Assembly (NCBI GenBank): GCA_019914995.1 | Contig: CM034137.1 | Coordinates: forward strand, 6,909,155-6,973,154 | From: Acanthochlamys bracteata | Taxonomy: Eukaryota > Streptophyta > Magnoliopsida > Pandanales > Velloziaceae | DNA: 64,000 bases | Direction of reading: 5' to 3' | Shown here: piece by piece, positions 11,329-23,770 of the stretch | Layout of the letters: each line of letters begins with the position of its first letter | Position numbering within the stretch: position 1 is the stretch's first letter | The notes under the pieces: model-generated | Seen by the model: only the letters and a program-made list of their open reading frames with translations | What the model was told of the DNA's origin: nothing | Database searches by the model: none | Translations under genes and position numbers: made by a program

Positions 11329-13007
11329 TATAGAAATTTTAAGATCTTATTTCGGAAGCACTTCCGTTTTCGCGTTTTCTTTTTGTTGTTACTTAAATCG
11401 AGTGATCCGTTAATGAAAATTGTCATTATGGTGTTTTTTTAGCAAAAATAATTACAAAAAGTTATTAATATATTAAATATGAGTTTGTTATTATATATTT
11501 TAAAAAGAGTAAAATTAAAATAATTTATATTTTAGTGAAATTGAAATTAAAAAATTTCTTAAAGGGAGAATTATAAATTGAAAAAACATAGTTCAATATG
11601 AATGATATTTGAAATTATTTATGAAATAAAAATTTTTTTAAACAAAAAGTATTTTTAAAAATTCAAATAAACTCACTCTACTTATTTTACATAAAAAATT
11701 AATAATAAAATTCTATAACTTTATTTTTTATTATTTGTAAATATTTTTAAAATTTTATAATATAAAAAAATTATCTAAAAAATATAAAAAGTTAAAATAA
11801 ATAAATATGTAAAGTAATTACAAACATCACCAAATTATGGAGTCTCTGGACCATGGCAACATTGTGAACCCAATAATTGATAGAATCTTTTGTTACCTAT
11901 AAAAATAATTGAGGCAATCCTACGGTTATAAATAGCGTTGTGCCAGGACCAATTATGAAATGAATTTTCCTAATATCCAGAGTCTCATGGTACAAAGTTA
12001 AAGATGAGCAATTTGTTTATCTTATAAGCTTTTAAAAGTTATTTAGAAAGTTAACAAATTTATTTAGGTCTATTTTACTCAAATTTTAATGTTTAACGAA
12101 AAAAGTCAATCTGCTTAATTGCGACAGCCCTCATTTGTTCTGGACTGCACCACTTTCATTCTATTCTGAATTCTAAAATCTTATATACTATGTTATTTCA
12201 AAAATCAAAACACTTATATAATATATATACACATAATAGAAACACTCTTTACTTAAAGACACCTCTAAACACTTTCTCTCCAGTTTATGGTTAGAATAAT
12301 TTTTAAATTTAATCTCCACTGATTGATATGACATAAGAGTTAGCAATATATTTACAAAATTTTAGCTCAATCGAACAACAAATTCAACTTCATCTTGATC
12401 AAGTGACAGAAATTAAGAAAATTTTAAATTGTATATGTTGTATTATTTCTATCGTCTTGATCAAACGATAAATTTACGGTCCAATTAAAATAAAATTTTA
12501 TTAGTATGTTTCTACCTCATAATTGTCTATATCTAACTATAGATATTAGATTAGAGATCATCCTAATCATAAATCAAAAAAATAGTGTCAGAAAGTGCTC
12601 CTGAAAAATAAATATATTTATTCTTTATATATATATATATATATATTATGCAATCATTTATAAAATAATAGATTTATAAGATAATTTCAATAAGAATTAG
12701 CAGTCTTTATCGAACAAATTATAAATTCTGATAGTTGAGTACAACTTAGCATTTTCAGAATAATTCAGGATAAAAAATAAAAGTAAATCCTATATACGAA
12801 AATTTCCTAAGTTGGTATTGAACTTTTGATAATAGGCCTAATTAGTTTCTTTGTTACATGTAAAGATTTCTTATTGCAGAAAAATGTCACAAGTTCTATG
12901 AAGTATGAATTTTTTACAAAATATAATGTTTATATAAAAGAAAAAACTTATTCACTTGTGATCAAATCGATATTCCTCATTGGGCGACTAAATTGTCAAT
13001 AGCACAA
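11329..13007. other. AT-rich intergenic region with a TA microsatellite
   Basis: No credible frame. A (TA)n run of about 20 bases lies near 12627-12648. The rest is low-complexity A/T-rich sequence in which I see no definable element. Confidence 0.5.
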
Positions 13008-13794
13008 TCATAGTTGTAAGAACCGGACGGATATCGAACCGAAAATTTGTTCGGATCACGATTCTTAGGTCAAACCGTCGGATCAACCGGTCAAACCGTC
13101 GAATCAGTAATATTAAAGTATTTTTAATTATTAATAACAATAATTACAGTAAAAAATCTATTGTCAATGATACTATCAATAATAATAGTAATAGTAATCA
13201 TAACAAAAAATTCAAATATTTTTATTATAGCATTACTATCAACAACAATAGCAATAATAATTACAGCGAAAATTGAAGTATTACCACCACCAATAACAAT
13301 AATAATAACTAAAATTTATAATAATAAATATTTAAATAAATTAGGAGATTAGAAAAAATAAAATTATAAAATAAAGAAATCATAAAAGAGATATAACAAA
13401 TTTTTTTAGGTATACATATTTGATTCTAAATATTTTACAATATAAAAATTTAAAAATCACTAATAATTAATATTTATAAATAAGATATAAGCAATTATAT
13501 TTTTATATTATCACATCCAAATACAAAATTTAAACTATATATCATTTTTCAACATATGGCTATTAATAATTATTTTTGTATTAAATATGTCATCAATTTA
13601 AAAATTTTTAATAAATTTTTAATAAATTTTTTAATTAAATTTAAAAAAATTAACATGGTTTGATCCGGGCGGACGGATCGACCGGATTGAAACGGGTCGA
13701 AACGGATCGATTGCATTAATAATCTTTTTGCAAATCCGAATCGATTTACTATCCAGATTGACGATTTTCGGATCGATTCGGACTGCCAACTATG
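13008..13794. mobile_element. Non-autonomous hAT-like element with 7-bp target duplication
   Basis: The ends are TCATAGTTG (13008) and CAACTATG (13794), an inverted pair. The sequence AGCACAA occurs directly outside both ends (13001-13007 and 13795-13801), which is a target-site duplication. Just inside each end are GC-richer subterminal blocks full of GGATCGA / ACCGG motifs, unlike the A/T core. The core has an AAT/ATA-rich stretch (about 13160-13340) and no transposase. Length is 787 bp. The class is inferred from end structure and duplication size. Confidence 0.75.
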
Positions 13795-13801
13795 AGCACA
13801 A

Positions 13802-15746
13802 CACTGAAGTAAGCATGCGATCGTTTAAAATATTTATAAAAGGTTTTTAAAACAAAAAGTATTTATTAAAAAATTCTTAAAAAGCATGCTGATCGTGAAA
13901 ACTTTTTTAAAATAAACAAAAATTATATTAAAAAGTTTTTGACATCTTTTGTAAAATTTAATTGAATTTTATAAAATATTACAAAATATTTATTGGAAAT
14001 GTGAAATGATTTTTTAAATAAATTGTATCTAATAAGCTAAATCAAACGTTCTCTTAATCACGTCATTGTTTTCTATTAAATGAAAAAACTAAGACTAAGC
14101 TTATGGATATACATTGATAGGACCTGACCTGTTATAATTAAAACTACTGATAAAAGTCTATACTTAGGCATTAAATATATATAATTAAAAAATTCTAATA
14201 TTTGACTATTTAATTAAGGGCATATTGACTTTCACAAAATTAAGTATGTAAAAGTAAATTTATTAAAAAAAACCTTACTAAATTAAATTTACTAAAATAA
14301 ATTAAAAAATAAATACATAAAATTACAAATATCTTTTATAGAATAAATTAATTTAGGTTGGGCTAAATATGCCTTAATTGAATGATTCGACGAAATTGTA
14401 AAAATAAATTTTGGAAGACTAACAAAATTTTCTTAAAACTGAACATTTACATTATAGAATACTTGTTGGCACAAACATTTTATTTGTTGAATTCTAAGAA
14501 GTAAAAGGCAAGTCCTTTTTCGCTTACAAATATATCAAAAAAATTTTGACGTATTTTATTATATAAAATATATTTTATGAAAACGAATTTTATAAATTTG
14601 ATAACAAAATTCAGTAAAAAAATATAATGAAGTATTAATTAAAATAAGTAATAAATTTGGAATTAAATTGTAATAAAAATATAGTTTTGAAAGTGAAAAT
14701 TAAAATTCAGAATAATAATTAAACTAAATCATAGAAGATTAAATTAAAAATAAATATTTTTTGTAATTAAAGTATACCCTTAATTTCTCACCGATTATCA
14801 AATTTTATTCTTAATTTTAAGTCTGTAGTTTTTTGGTCTATACCGCCACAAATTGCTATGCAAAAATATGCGTAGGATAAAATATAAGTACTTCAATTTT
14901 TAATTTGGTCTGGGCCGCCACGAATAGTGACATCCACTCACGCCGAAAGGTTATCTTTAGACCGGCGCTATAAAGATATATCTTCTTAGACTAAAAATAA
15001 ATTATCACAAAATATTTATTGTAAAATAATTTTTAAATAATGAATTTGATTTTGTATAGTTTTTTAAAAGAAGTAAGCCTTTTTTATTTTATTTTTGTGC
15101 AGTCGAAATGTAAACTCAAAATATTTTTATACAAAAAGACAGAAAAACTAAAAATTGTTAAACTTACTTATATTTTTAAAACAATTTTTTCAATAAAAAT
15201 TATATTATAATATAATATAAAATAAATAATAAACAGCTAAGGGAAGGTGCAATACCAGCCGCCGGCCATGTTGATCGCCTGATGTTTTAGACTCCAGTCC
15301 AGTTGAAGTATTTTCTAATGTTCCCCTAAACCAACCACATCTTAAATTCTTAATTTATAGTTACCCAAATTATTACTACCGTAATTCAAAGTTAATGTGG
15401 GACTAATTGTTTTTTTCTTTTTAACTATCTAATATGTAACTACGAGTGATCTACTCCTTAAGGATATCATAATCTAATTATAAATTAAAACAACTATACT
15501 TGGGAGAAACTAATCTGCATCACCACATTGCATTTAAACACAACTACGTTTATATTGGCATTAAAATAATAATAATAATAATAACAAAATTCTTTGATTT
15601 CAACCAAACTATATAATACTCTTAGAACAATGTGGACATACGAACATTGTTTGACTATCTCACATTCAATAAACTAATGACACCGATTTCAAAGCTCCTT
15701 CAAATAGCAAGCCAACTTAAAGCTTCTATGATCTTAGCCAAAAATT
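13802..15746. other. AT-rich intergenic region and promoter of the MsrA-like gene
   Basis: No credible frame. From 15271 onward the sequence is duplicated at 26801-27720, so the promoter and leader of the MsrA-like gene were copied with it. An AAT microsatellite lies at about 15567-15586 and is longer in the other copy (about 27098-27122). Confidence 0.55.
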
Positions 15747-17117
15747 ATGTATAAGCTACTTCCTCAATCATCAGAGAAGGACACTTCCTCGCCTCTTACA
15801 GCTATTTCCGACGAAGTCACACCGCCTCCTGAAGCCACCGGTGAAGCCATCTTCGCAGCAGGTGATCACTGATTTCCTATATCTATAATTTTCTTATGAT
15901 TGTTTTCTGCATTGATATTCTTCAATGTTCGATTTATGTAGATAGCTTTTGGACACTGGAAGCAGCCTTTAACCGCGTCGATGGCGTCCTACGGACGGCT
16001 GCTGGCTACTATGGAGGGACCTTCGTGAAGCCAAGTTATAAACAGGTCTGTGGCATTACTTCGCTTTTGTTGGATTGTTTTAAATTGGGTAGCAGTTCAT
16101 ATAGATTTTAGAATCTGAGTTCTATTTATGGTTTCATCTAAGAGTTATTAGTTTTTAATTTTTCAGGTAATGGAAGGATCAACTGGACATACTGAAGCTG
16201 TCAAAGTAACCTATGATAAAAGAAAAGTTTCATATAAATGCCTACTCAAGGTTTTCTTCAGAAGCCATGATCCTACAAACAAGACATATCTGGTACATAT
16301 GTACCCATTTTTTTGTGGAATAACTCACACATTCCTATACAATTTTAACGATCTCATTGTTCAGATCACAACAACAAACTAAGCCTTTATTTCACTTACC
16401 TAGGATCGGCTGTATAAATTTTTTTTTCTATTACGTTCTTTTATAAACCAGATGATCATATTATTTTAGACGGCGATATAATCTTCTTAGCATCCTTTTT
16501 GCAGAATTTCAGTGTAAACACGCACTACCGATCAGCAATCTTTTATGCGAACGAGGAGGAGAAGAAGCAAGCACAAGAAACTAAAGTGCAGCTACAAATG
16601 AAGCAAAGCAAAAGAATAGTAACCAAAATCTTGCCTTGCTCTGAAACTATTTCAGAATACAGGTTTTACTTAGCAGAGAGTTACCATCAAAAGTACTACC
16701 TTCAGAAGTACCATATCTGGCTATGCGAAAGCCTCGGCCTTCGCAGTTCCGAACATTTTGCAGATTCACACTTAGCTTCCAAACTGAACGGGTGTGTGTA
16801 ATGTTTATGAAATAGAACGAACTGGAATTTGCTTAACAATTCATATTTCTTTAGTATCATATTAACTGAATATTAAAAAATATAATACATAAGAGATGTT
16901 AATTTTGGTCCGAAGATTTCATCTTACCCACCTGATTTTTGCGGTGTTGATGTGTACGTGCAGGATACTGAGCGAGGAGAATAATAAGAGCAATGCAGCA
17001 CAAGAGTTGAAGATGCTTGTGGAAAGATATGATAATGAGTTGCCAAGTCAAACTAAGCATGTGTTAGAAGAAATTATTCAAAATCTAAAAAGTGTGGAAA
17101 TTAGAACATTGTCATAG
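15747..17117 (+). CDS. Methionine sulfoxide reductase A-like protein lacking the catalytic cysteine
   Basis: Exons are 15747-15861, 15942-16045, 16167-16292, 16505-16791 and 16964-17117, all GT-AG, giving 786 nt and 261 residues. MsrA enzymes reduce the S-epimer of methionine sulfoxide in proteins. Family landmarks are present: FW plus a Glu (residues 41-44), [13 protein letters not shown], a SHDPTN block, YRSAIF and YHQKYYL. At the catalytic position the canonical GCFWG is replaced by DSFW, so Ser40 stands where the nucleophilic Cys should be. The C-terminus (ASKLNG and then about 45 extra residues) resembles plant-specific MsrA-like proteins of the MSRA5 kind. No signal peptide is seen, so it is probably cytosolic. 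It may be a non-catalytic binder of oxidised methionine or use another cysteine. A broken copy lies at 27281-27720. Confidence 0.85.
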
Positions 17118-18749
17118 AAATTTTTGTTGGATTTGCATATGAATTCTTCTAGTTAATTTTACTTTTCTTTTCTTTTAATTTTTTCTCTTCCTTCTTATGT
17201 TTATAGTATATGAAAGTTGATATAGCTAGTTATATGAGGTAGGAGCCGTTTGGATTGTTTAGTAAAATAAGGTGCTTCTCTGAAAATAATTTTTTTTGTG
17301 AATTTTTTTTTAAATGAGCTAATTTTTGAACTTCTAAAAATAAAACGTACAAGTAACTTATATGGTTAAAATTTCCTTAGATTATCTTAGGTTGTTTACC
17401 AACTAACAAAATTATTTTTTTAAAACTCAATTTCGGTACAAAATAAATAAAATTTAAAATAAATTATCTCTATTAAAAATTTATTTTTTAAATTTTAATT
17501 ATAAATTTTAATTTTAGATACAATATAAATATAAAAAATTTTATTTAATAATTTTAATTTTATTAAAAATTTTTTTCCCTTCTCATTTATCTTCAATAAA
17601 AACTAAATATGAAAATTAAAATTTATTTTTAAATTCTACTTTTAATATTTATATAAATTAAAATTTTATTTTAAACTCTTTTTCAATAAAAGATAAAAAA
17701 TAATTATATTCAATTTTACTAATTATTTTAAAGTTATTTTTTTAAAAATTACGTTTCGAATTCTACTTATAAGCAAAGTAAATAAGCTCTAAATTAAAAG
17801 CAAAGTAATTATGCTCAAGATTTATTAAGTGAGGTTGAGGGGTGACCACAATAAAATAGATTAGAGTCTCGAGACATTGATCAAGTAAAAAAGTTGTTTA
17901 TTATACAAGAAGATTGTTGTTTCTTGCAATTTTATTTATATTGTCGTGTTCAAATTTTTTTTGTGCGTGCTTTTCAAAAGAAAATTTTTAATTTTTTTTC
18001 AAAATAAGCTCAATTTGTAATAAGACAAATACGACATTTATTTAAAAAATTCTTACTAATTTAAGAGAAAAATTTACGGACGGTATAAGAAAAACTTAAC
18101 TATAAATAATTGAATTACAATCTTTACTCCTCTCGGATGAATAACCAATGCTCTCTTGCCGAAAATAAAACACATTCAATTATAATAGTATAAAAAAATT
18201 TCATAAGAATACATACCACAAAATATCCACACGCACACTATTGCTATCCGCAGCATTACTGCACTAGTAGATCTCTACAAAATTTTTTTACATGTTGTGC
18301 TACACTATTGTTGCTTCTTACCTGTTGCTTTCTCTATTTGAAACTGCCACCCTCATCTTGAAGCTATCATCTCAAAAGAACAACACATCTCCTAATCTAA
18401 TTAGCTATAATTCAATAAATAGATAGAACTAATTAAAAACAAATGGCCGAATAACACCAAGCTCAATGAAAATGTTTTTATCTCAATAGCATGATGTGTC
18501 TTTTTATTCAAAAAGTTTCCTTTAGTCTCTTTAACCTGTTTTCCTAATAACCAAATCAATCATTTTACTTAACTCCCAAAAATTAAAATTAATAAATTTT
18601 GAAAAAAAATCGCACCATGAATTACTTTCAACTGTTTTATGTAGAATAATAATTGTAATTACTCAACGACTAATAGTAATTCCTACAATATAATAAAGAA
18701 TAAAATACAACTAAAATTGCCGCAAAGTTTTTTATTAATTTTACAACAC
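17118..18749. other. 3' region shared by the NLR copies
   Basis: It begins with the MsrA-like 3' UTR (CT-rich near 17160-17200). From about 17400 the sequence is related to 32500-34690, 43270-44360 and 59200-60500, each lying 3' of an NLR gene. Shared marks include AAGCAAAGTAA and GTGAGGTTGAGGGGTGACC. The site GTTTCTTGCAATTTTATT near 17917 is uninterrupted here, while in the NLR2 copy it carries a hAT-like insertion. No gene seen. Confidence 0.6.
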
Positions 18750-21700
18750 TCAGCAAATTTTAGTGCTATCGTTGCTCTGTCCTTCTTGGACTCCGCAGTC
18801 GATCGGATGCAAATGAAAGCCGCAGCTTCTGCAGTAGTAAGAGATGTAATGTCCTTTTTCTCCACACTTGTCGCAAATGTAATCCTCAAAATCTCGCCTG
18901 AGCAGCAGTGGATGCTCATGGAGGGAGCTGACGGTCACCTGCTCTTGCCAACTTTTGGCCATCTCTTCTAATTCTACGATATGGGGTGGCATATACGCAC
19001 TGAAGGAGAAGGGAGATTTGGTGTACGAAACGAATGTGACTTCATCAACTGTGTTGATGTCGACATGGTTGATGTGCCTGATGCTGGCCCAATCTGGTGC
19101 ATCTAGATAAAAAAGCCTCTGGATCAAGCTTAACTTGTTCTCAACAAAAATCTGGAGATTCTGGAGTCTAGGGAGGAAGCTAGTTGCTGCTGCTGTATTA
19201 TTTAATAGCCTTTCAACGAGACTATCCCCCTCACTAATGACCAGTTTCTGTAGTTGGGGCAGACCTTCCACATCATTCAAGTTCTTACAGCTCGTTATAT
19301 CTAGAGATTCAAGAGACGCTAGATCTCTAATTCTCTTTAAAGCGTTACACTCACGGATGTTTAATTCCCTGATGAAGCGGAGGTTTTTGATCTCCTCTAA
19401 CTCGCCATTACAAGAGATCTCCAAGCATGTCAAGACCGTAGCATGGTTAAGGAGAACGTGGGGAATACATTTAAGCTTGCAGCACCAAGAGATTTTCAAC
19501 TGTTTCAGCCGTGGCAACAACTGCAAGATCCCACTACTTACAGCGCCATTCTTTCCAACAGTCCATGTCGTCAAATTCAAGTGTTTGTAATTTAGGGAAG
19601 GAACAAACCCTACTTACACTGTTATCAAGCACCTGGTCTTGCATTGGTGGGAGAAAAAATTCAGGACCGATTTCAACAATTGAAACTATGCTACTGATAT
19701 CCAACACCTCCAGCCGCGGTAGGTGGCACAACGTAGGGAGTTCTTCCCCCCACTGAGGGCAACAGACTAAGCGCAATATCCTCAAGTTTTGGAGCGTGGA
19801 GGGCGACTCATCTATCCATTTAGGAAATCTTTGAGTCCAGAAATCGTATATATATAACTCTTGGAGCCCCTGCGGAGGACGCAAGTTTTCCATAACCTCC
19901 TCAACTTCTTCATTAGAAGTTGTTTCTTCTTCACCATAGTACCCCCCACCTCTCAATGTAAGAGAATTTAGATGAGCTGTGTTTTCAAAAAGGCTCCTTG
20001 TCCCTTAACACCTCTTGATGCTCTCCCCAAATTGTTTACGGATAGTCTTTTGAGCTTTCGTAAAAATCTCAAATCCTTCAATTTGGCCACATCATTTTCG
20101 ATGCTATTGTCATCAGCGACTACAAATCCTTGAACCGTCTGAAGTTTCTGAAGATTCCTGACTCCAGCTGGAATGCTGTCTAACTTCGTTCCTTCAACAT
20201 TGAGATAGAGTAGATTAGTCAATAAACCGATGCTTTTCGGAAGTCTCTGCAATGTTGTACAATAACTCAAATCCAAAAATTGCAGATTTCTCAATGATCC
20301 TATACAAGCTGGAATCTCCCTTATTCCACTCCGCCGTAGATTCAGATACCTCAAATGTATAAGGTTTCCTAAAGAGTTAGGTGGCCTTTCTGCAACAAGA
20401 AAAGTTCGGAGGACTCTGAGATGGCTTACGATTCTAAAGTCATCAATGGAGAAATTTGCCCCCGACCAGTTTTCATTCAATAATGTTTTCAGGTAAATGC
20501 CTTCCTCCTTCCCTCTCGTCGAAAAAGAAATGTCTTTTATTTTCTCTTCACTAGAAATGTATACTCGATAAGGTTTCCGCTGCGACGAAAGATCTGATGA
20601 AGTAAACAATACTTCTTTCAATCTTTCCACAGGTCCACACCATACTTCGTTTCCAGTGAGATGTCGAGCCAAAGACCACAATAGATCATGCATTTTGCAA
20701 TCTCCCTCAAAATAATGTTGGAGAAGACCACGATCTACCAAACCTTTAAAGTAGCTCAATCCTAATTCTTGAAGGTCTTCATCTTCTTTGCCTTTTATAA
20801 AGCCCTCTGCTATCCACAGTTGGAACAACTTCTTCATCCTTATATCCATAATCTTCAGGGAATAAACAAAGATAGAGAAAGCATTGCTTAAGATGCGGCG
20901 GGAGATTAGCATAACTAAAGAACAAAGCTTCATGTACCCCATCCGGTAGCTTATTTGTAGTCCTGGATAGATCATCAAGGACTGTCCTCCATTTTCGTGG
21001 GTGTAATTCCACTTGTCGTACTACTCCGGCAATCGTCCTCACCGCAAGAGGAAGGCCATGACATTTTTTCACAATCGCCATCCCTATTTCTCTGAGGTCT
21101 GCGTTTCTTTCTTCTTCACCATCTAGAACCATCATCTTGCAAAGCAATGACCAACAATCTTCGTCTGACAATAAAGCTACCTTGTGGGGTGGCTGAACTA
21201 CTCCCATTCCTCTTGCAACTTGTTCCTCTCTAGTGGTGATTAAAATTCTGCTACCTTTACCGGCAAGATGCAATGGAGCTCCCAAAAGATCATCCCAAAG
21301 TCTCGCATTCCAAACATCATCAAGAACAAGAAAAAATTTCTTCTGCTTAGCAACTTGACCGAGCAAAGGTACAAGCTCCTCCTTCTCTCGGGCATCTCCG
21401 CAATCGGCTCCCAGACCTTTTATGATGAGTTTAAGGATTCTTATCTCATCAATAGTTTGCGATATGCAAATCCAAATCGGCTCAACCGGATGAAAATGGT
21501 TCCGCAAGGATTCATCGCTGCAGATCTTCTGAGCAAGAGTGGTCTTCCCAATCCCACCCATACCAACAATTGCGTAGATAAGAATATTATGGTTGCTTTG
21601 GTTGAGGATCAGCTGCACCAATTTCTCGGTATCGTTCTCGATAGCACCACCAATAATGTTAGGATGCATTAACGCTGAGGTCCTTCTGCTAATCCCACTG

Positions 21701-22174
21701 TCACCACTTTGCAGCTGATCTCTACCGTAAGTTGGAACAAGGTAATAGTCTTTCACATCCTTGTTAATACCATCAAGCCGAAGATTGATGGCTTTGATTC
21801 TGTCGGCTATATCACTTTTGAATTTTGTCTTGCGTAGGCGCGCAATAATAGGAGTACTATAGCAGCAGGCAACCGTCGAAGGAGATCCTTCATCTTGTTG
21901 TTGTTTTTCAATGAAGTCTTGAGCTTGAATACTGTAGTCGTCGATGAGATCTTCAGCTTCATACATGACTTCCTTGAGCTGGTCCAGCCAATACTTGATG
22001 ACCTTGCTCTCCAGCCGCTTCCTCTCCGCATCGGCCAACACATTATTGATCATATTCAGCTTCTTGAGCAGTTTGTTCATCTCTTCAGAAACTCCGAGGA
22101 TCGATCCTCTGCTTGGTATAATCGACGAGCTCCTCGATAAACTTAGACACGAATGCGTCTAGGACCATGGTCAT
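18750..22174 (-). pseudogene. NLR1: CC-NB-ARC-LRR-DC1 resistance gene, broken by several frameshifts
   Basis: A homologue of the intact NLR3 and NLR4 genes over its whole length. The start ATG lies at 22174. Relative to the paralogues, a 5-bp deletion near 22100-22106 shifts the frame in the CC domain, and a 1-base insertion near 20820 shifts it after the NB-ARC domain. A 1-base deletion near 19985 and a net 20-base deletion near 19539 shift it in the LRRs. The NB-ARC part is still open (433 residues from 22080) and keeps GMGGIGKTT, LVLDDVW, GLPLAV and FLYLCLFPEDY. The terminal DC1-like motif (18795-18920) keeps all its Cys and His. A short protein from an internal ATG cannot be excluded, but a full receptor cannot be made. 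It shares its CC start (DAFVSKFIEELVDY) and its MsrA-like neighbour with NLR2. Confidence 0.9.
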
Positions 22175-22454
22175 CTTTGCGCCTCGTCTTCTTTCGTTCT
22201 TTTTCTTTTTGGATGGAGAAGAAGATGAAAGGCAGATGAGCAAACAAAGAAGGGAAGGCTTCTTAAAAAACAGGAAGAAGATGAAATGTGGGCAGGAGGG
22301 TAGGCAATGAATTCAAAGGCATCTTCTTCGAAACAAGAAATAGATATAGAGAAAAGGAAGACGAATGAAGTCAAGACAAAGGGACACGCCATGAAAGTGA
22401 TATTGCTAAAACGAAAGACTATTGCTTTGTCAGCTGGCTAGCTAGCTACTATCA

Positions 22455-22465
22455 AGTCAAGTCAA
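22455..22465 (-). promoter_or_regulatory. Overlapping W-boxes upstream of NLR1
   Basis: On the gene strand this reads TTGACTTGACT, two overlapping TTGACT W-box cores for WRKY factors, about 285 bases upstream of the ATG. Similar sites occur upstream of NLR2 and NLR3. Function is inferred from the motif only. Confidence 0.4.
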
Positions 22466-22590
22466 CAATGAACGATTATCTCTTTGCCAGCTATGAAGAA
22501 TCAATTAATTGCCAACTATGAAAGAAAGAAAGAATGAGTAACTTCGACTGCTAGCTTGCTCTGCTTGTTATTATCTTAGCAGTTACTATA

Positions 22591-22800
22591 GGGCTGGTTT
22601 GGGGAGCTTTATTCTGCAATAATTTTTTTAATTTCAAAAAAATTATACATAATTTTTTATAAAACTTTTTTTTAAATTTTAAAAAATATAAATAAAATAT
22701 AATTATAAAAAAATAGATTTTTTTTATTTTTAAATATTTACAAAATAAATATTTAAATTTTCAAAGTAGCTTTTTTTGATAAGCAAATCCAAACCAAACC
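22591..22800. mobile_element. MITE with GGTTTGG-type inverted ends
   Basis: The ends read GGGCTGGTTTGGGGAGC and AGCAAATCCAAACCAAACC, a degenerate inverted pair around an A/T-rich core of about 210 bp. Copies lie at 25253-25462 and 38826-39042, carried along with the NLR upstream region. At NLR3 only the right end remains (about 48271-48289). Confidence 0.6.
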
Positions 22801-22987
22801 ATATTTTATAAATTTTTGTATACTCCATCCATCATCTATCTACATTAAGTTTTTGGCGCCGTTGCCGGGATTGTTTTACTTGACTTTGATTTAATCTAGT
22901 TTCATTTAGATTCATTGATATTTTGAATTTGTTTTGCATTTAGCTTAGAGCATATTAGTTTGTTTTTCATTATAGTTATATTATTGT

Positions 22988-23446
22988 ATGATCACTTGCT
23001 CGCATAGTCAATCTTCACTTGAATTTGATCCGGAACTTGAGAGAGAGGTTAGGAGAATTAGACGTGAGCGTAGAAATCATTTGAATATTAGAATTGAAGA
23101 GATGGCTGTTGCACCGAATGAAACAATGGGAGATCTTGACATTCCTACAATTCCTGTATCTCTCTTTAGTATAGTTCTCCCTGATGCTGCTAGAAACTAT
23201 GAGTTAAAAACTATTCATTTTAATATGATGCCTTCTTTTCATAGTTTGAACAATGAAGATCCTTTAGCTCATATTCGAGAAATTTTCAATATGGTTTCTA
23301 ACATGCCCTTAACAGATGGGGTTACTGAGGAACACCTTCAAATGAAAATCTTTCCTTACACTTTAAAATATAGAGCAAAGGTATGGGATGCCGTTTGGAA
23401 TGGTCAGCAAGCTCGAGACGTGCAGTATCAGGGAGAACTTTACTGA
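22988..23446 (+). pseudogene. Truncated gag of an Athila-like element
   Basis: The open frame begins with MITCSHSQSS and contains a recognisable Ty3/gypsy gag segment (about residues 70-140: SFHSLNNEDPLAHIREIF, then LPYTLK-like and AKVWD motifs). It then runs into the inverted arm and stops at 23446, so the gag domain is cut short and its last residues are antisense read-through. The first 64 residues are repeated on the minus strand at 23626-23435. Confidence 0.7.
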
Positions 23447-23770
23447 AAATGAAGATACAGGAATTGTAGGAATGTCAAGATCTCCTATTGTTTCATTCGG
23501 TGCAACAGCCATCTCTTCAATTCTAATATTCAAATGATTTCTACGCTCACGTCTAATTCTCCTAACCTCTCTCTCAAGTTCCGGATCAAATTCAAGTGAA
23601 GATTGACTATGCGAGCAAGTGATCATACAATAATATAACTATAATGAAAAACAAACTAATATGCTCTAAGCTAAATGCAAAACAAATTCAAAATATCAAT
23701 GAATCTAAATGAAACTAGATTGAATCAAAGTCAAGCAAAACAATCCCCGGCAACGGCGCCAAAAACTTAA

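Larger units (their letters stand above)
22401..22845. repeat. Left direct repeat flanking the fold-back insertion
   Basis: Part of the NLR1 upstream region. It is nearly identical to 25061-25507, including an internal MITE. The right copy continues into CGTAGACGATG, as at the NLR2 locus (about 39088), so the right copy joins the original flank. Confidence 0.85.

Noticed and set aside
12627-12648. TA dinucleotide run considered as a regulatory or origin-like site
   Set aside because: A plain microsatellite in an AT-rich spacer with no associated structure.
23363-23626. 87-residue minus-strand frame beginning MITCSHSQSS
   Set aside because: It is the inverted copy of the gag start and runs into unrelated antisense sequence, so it is part of the fold-back insertion and not a gene.
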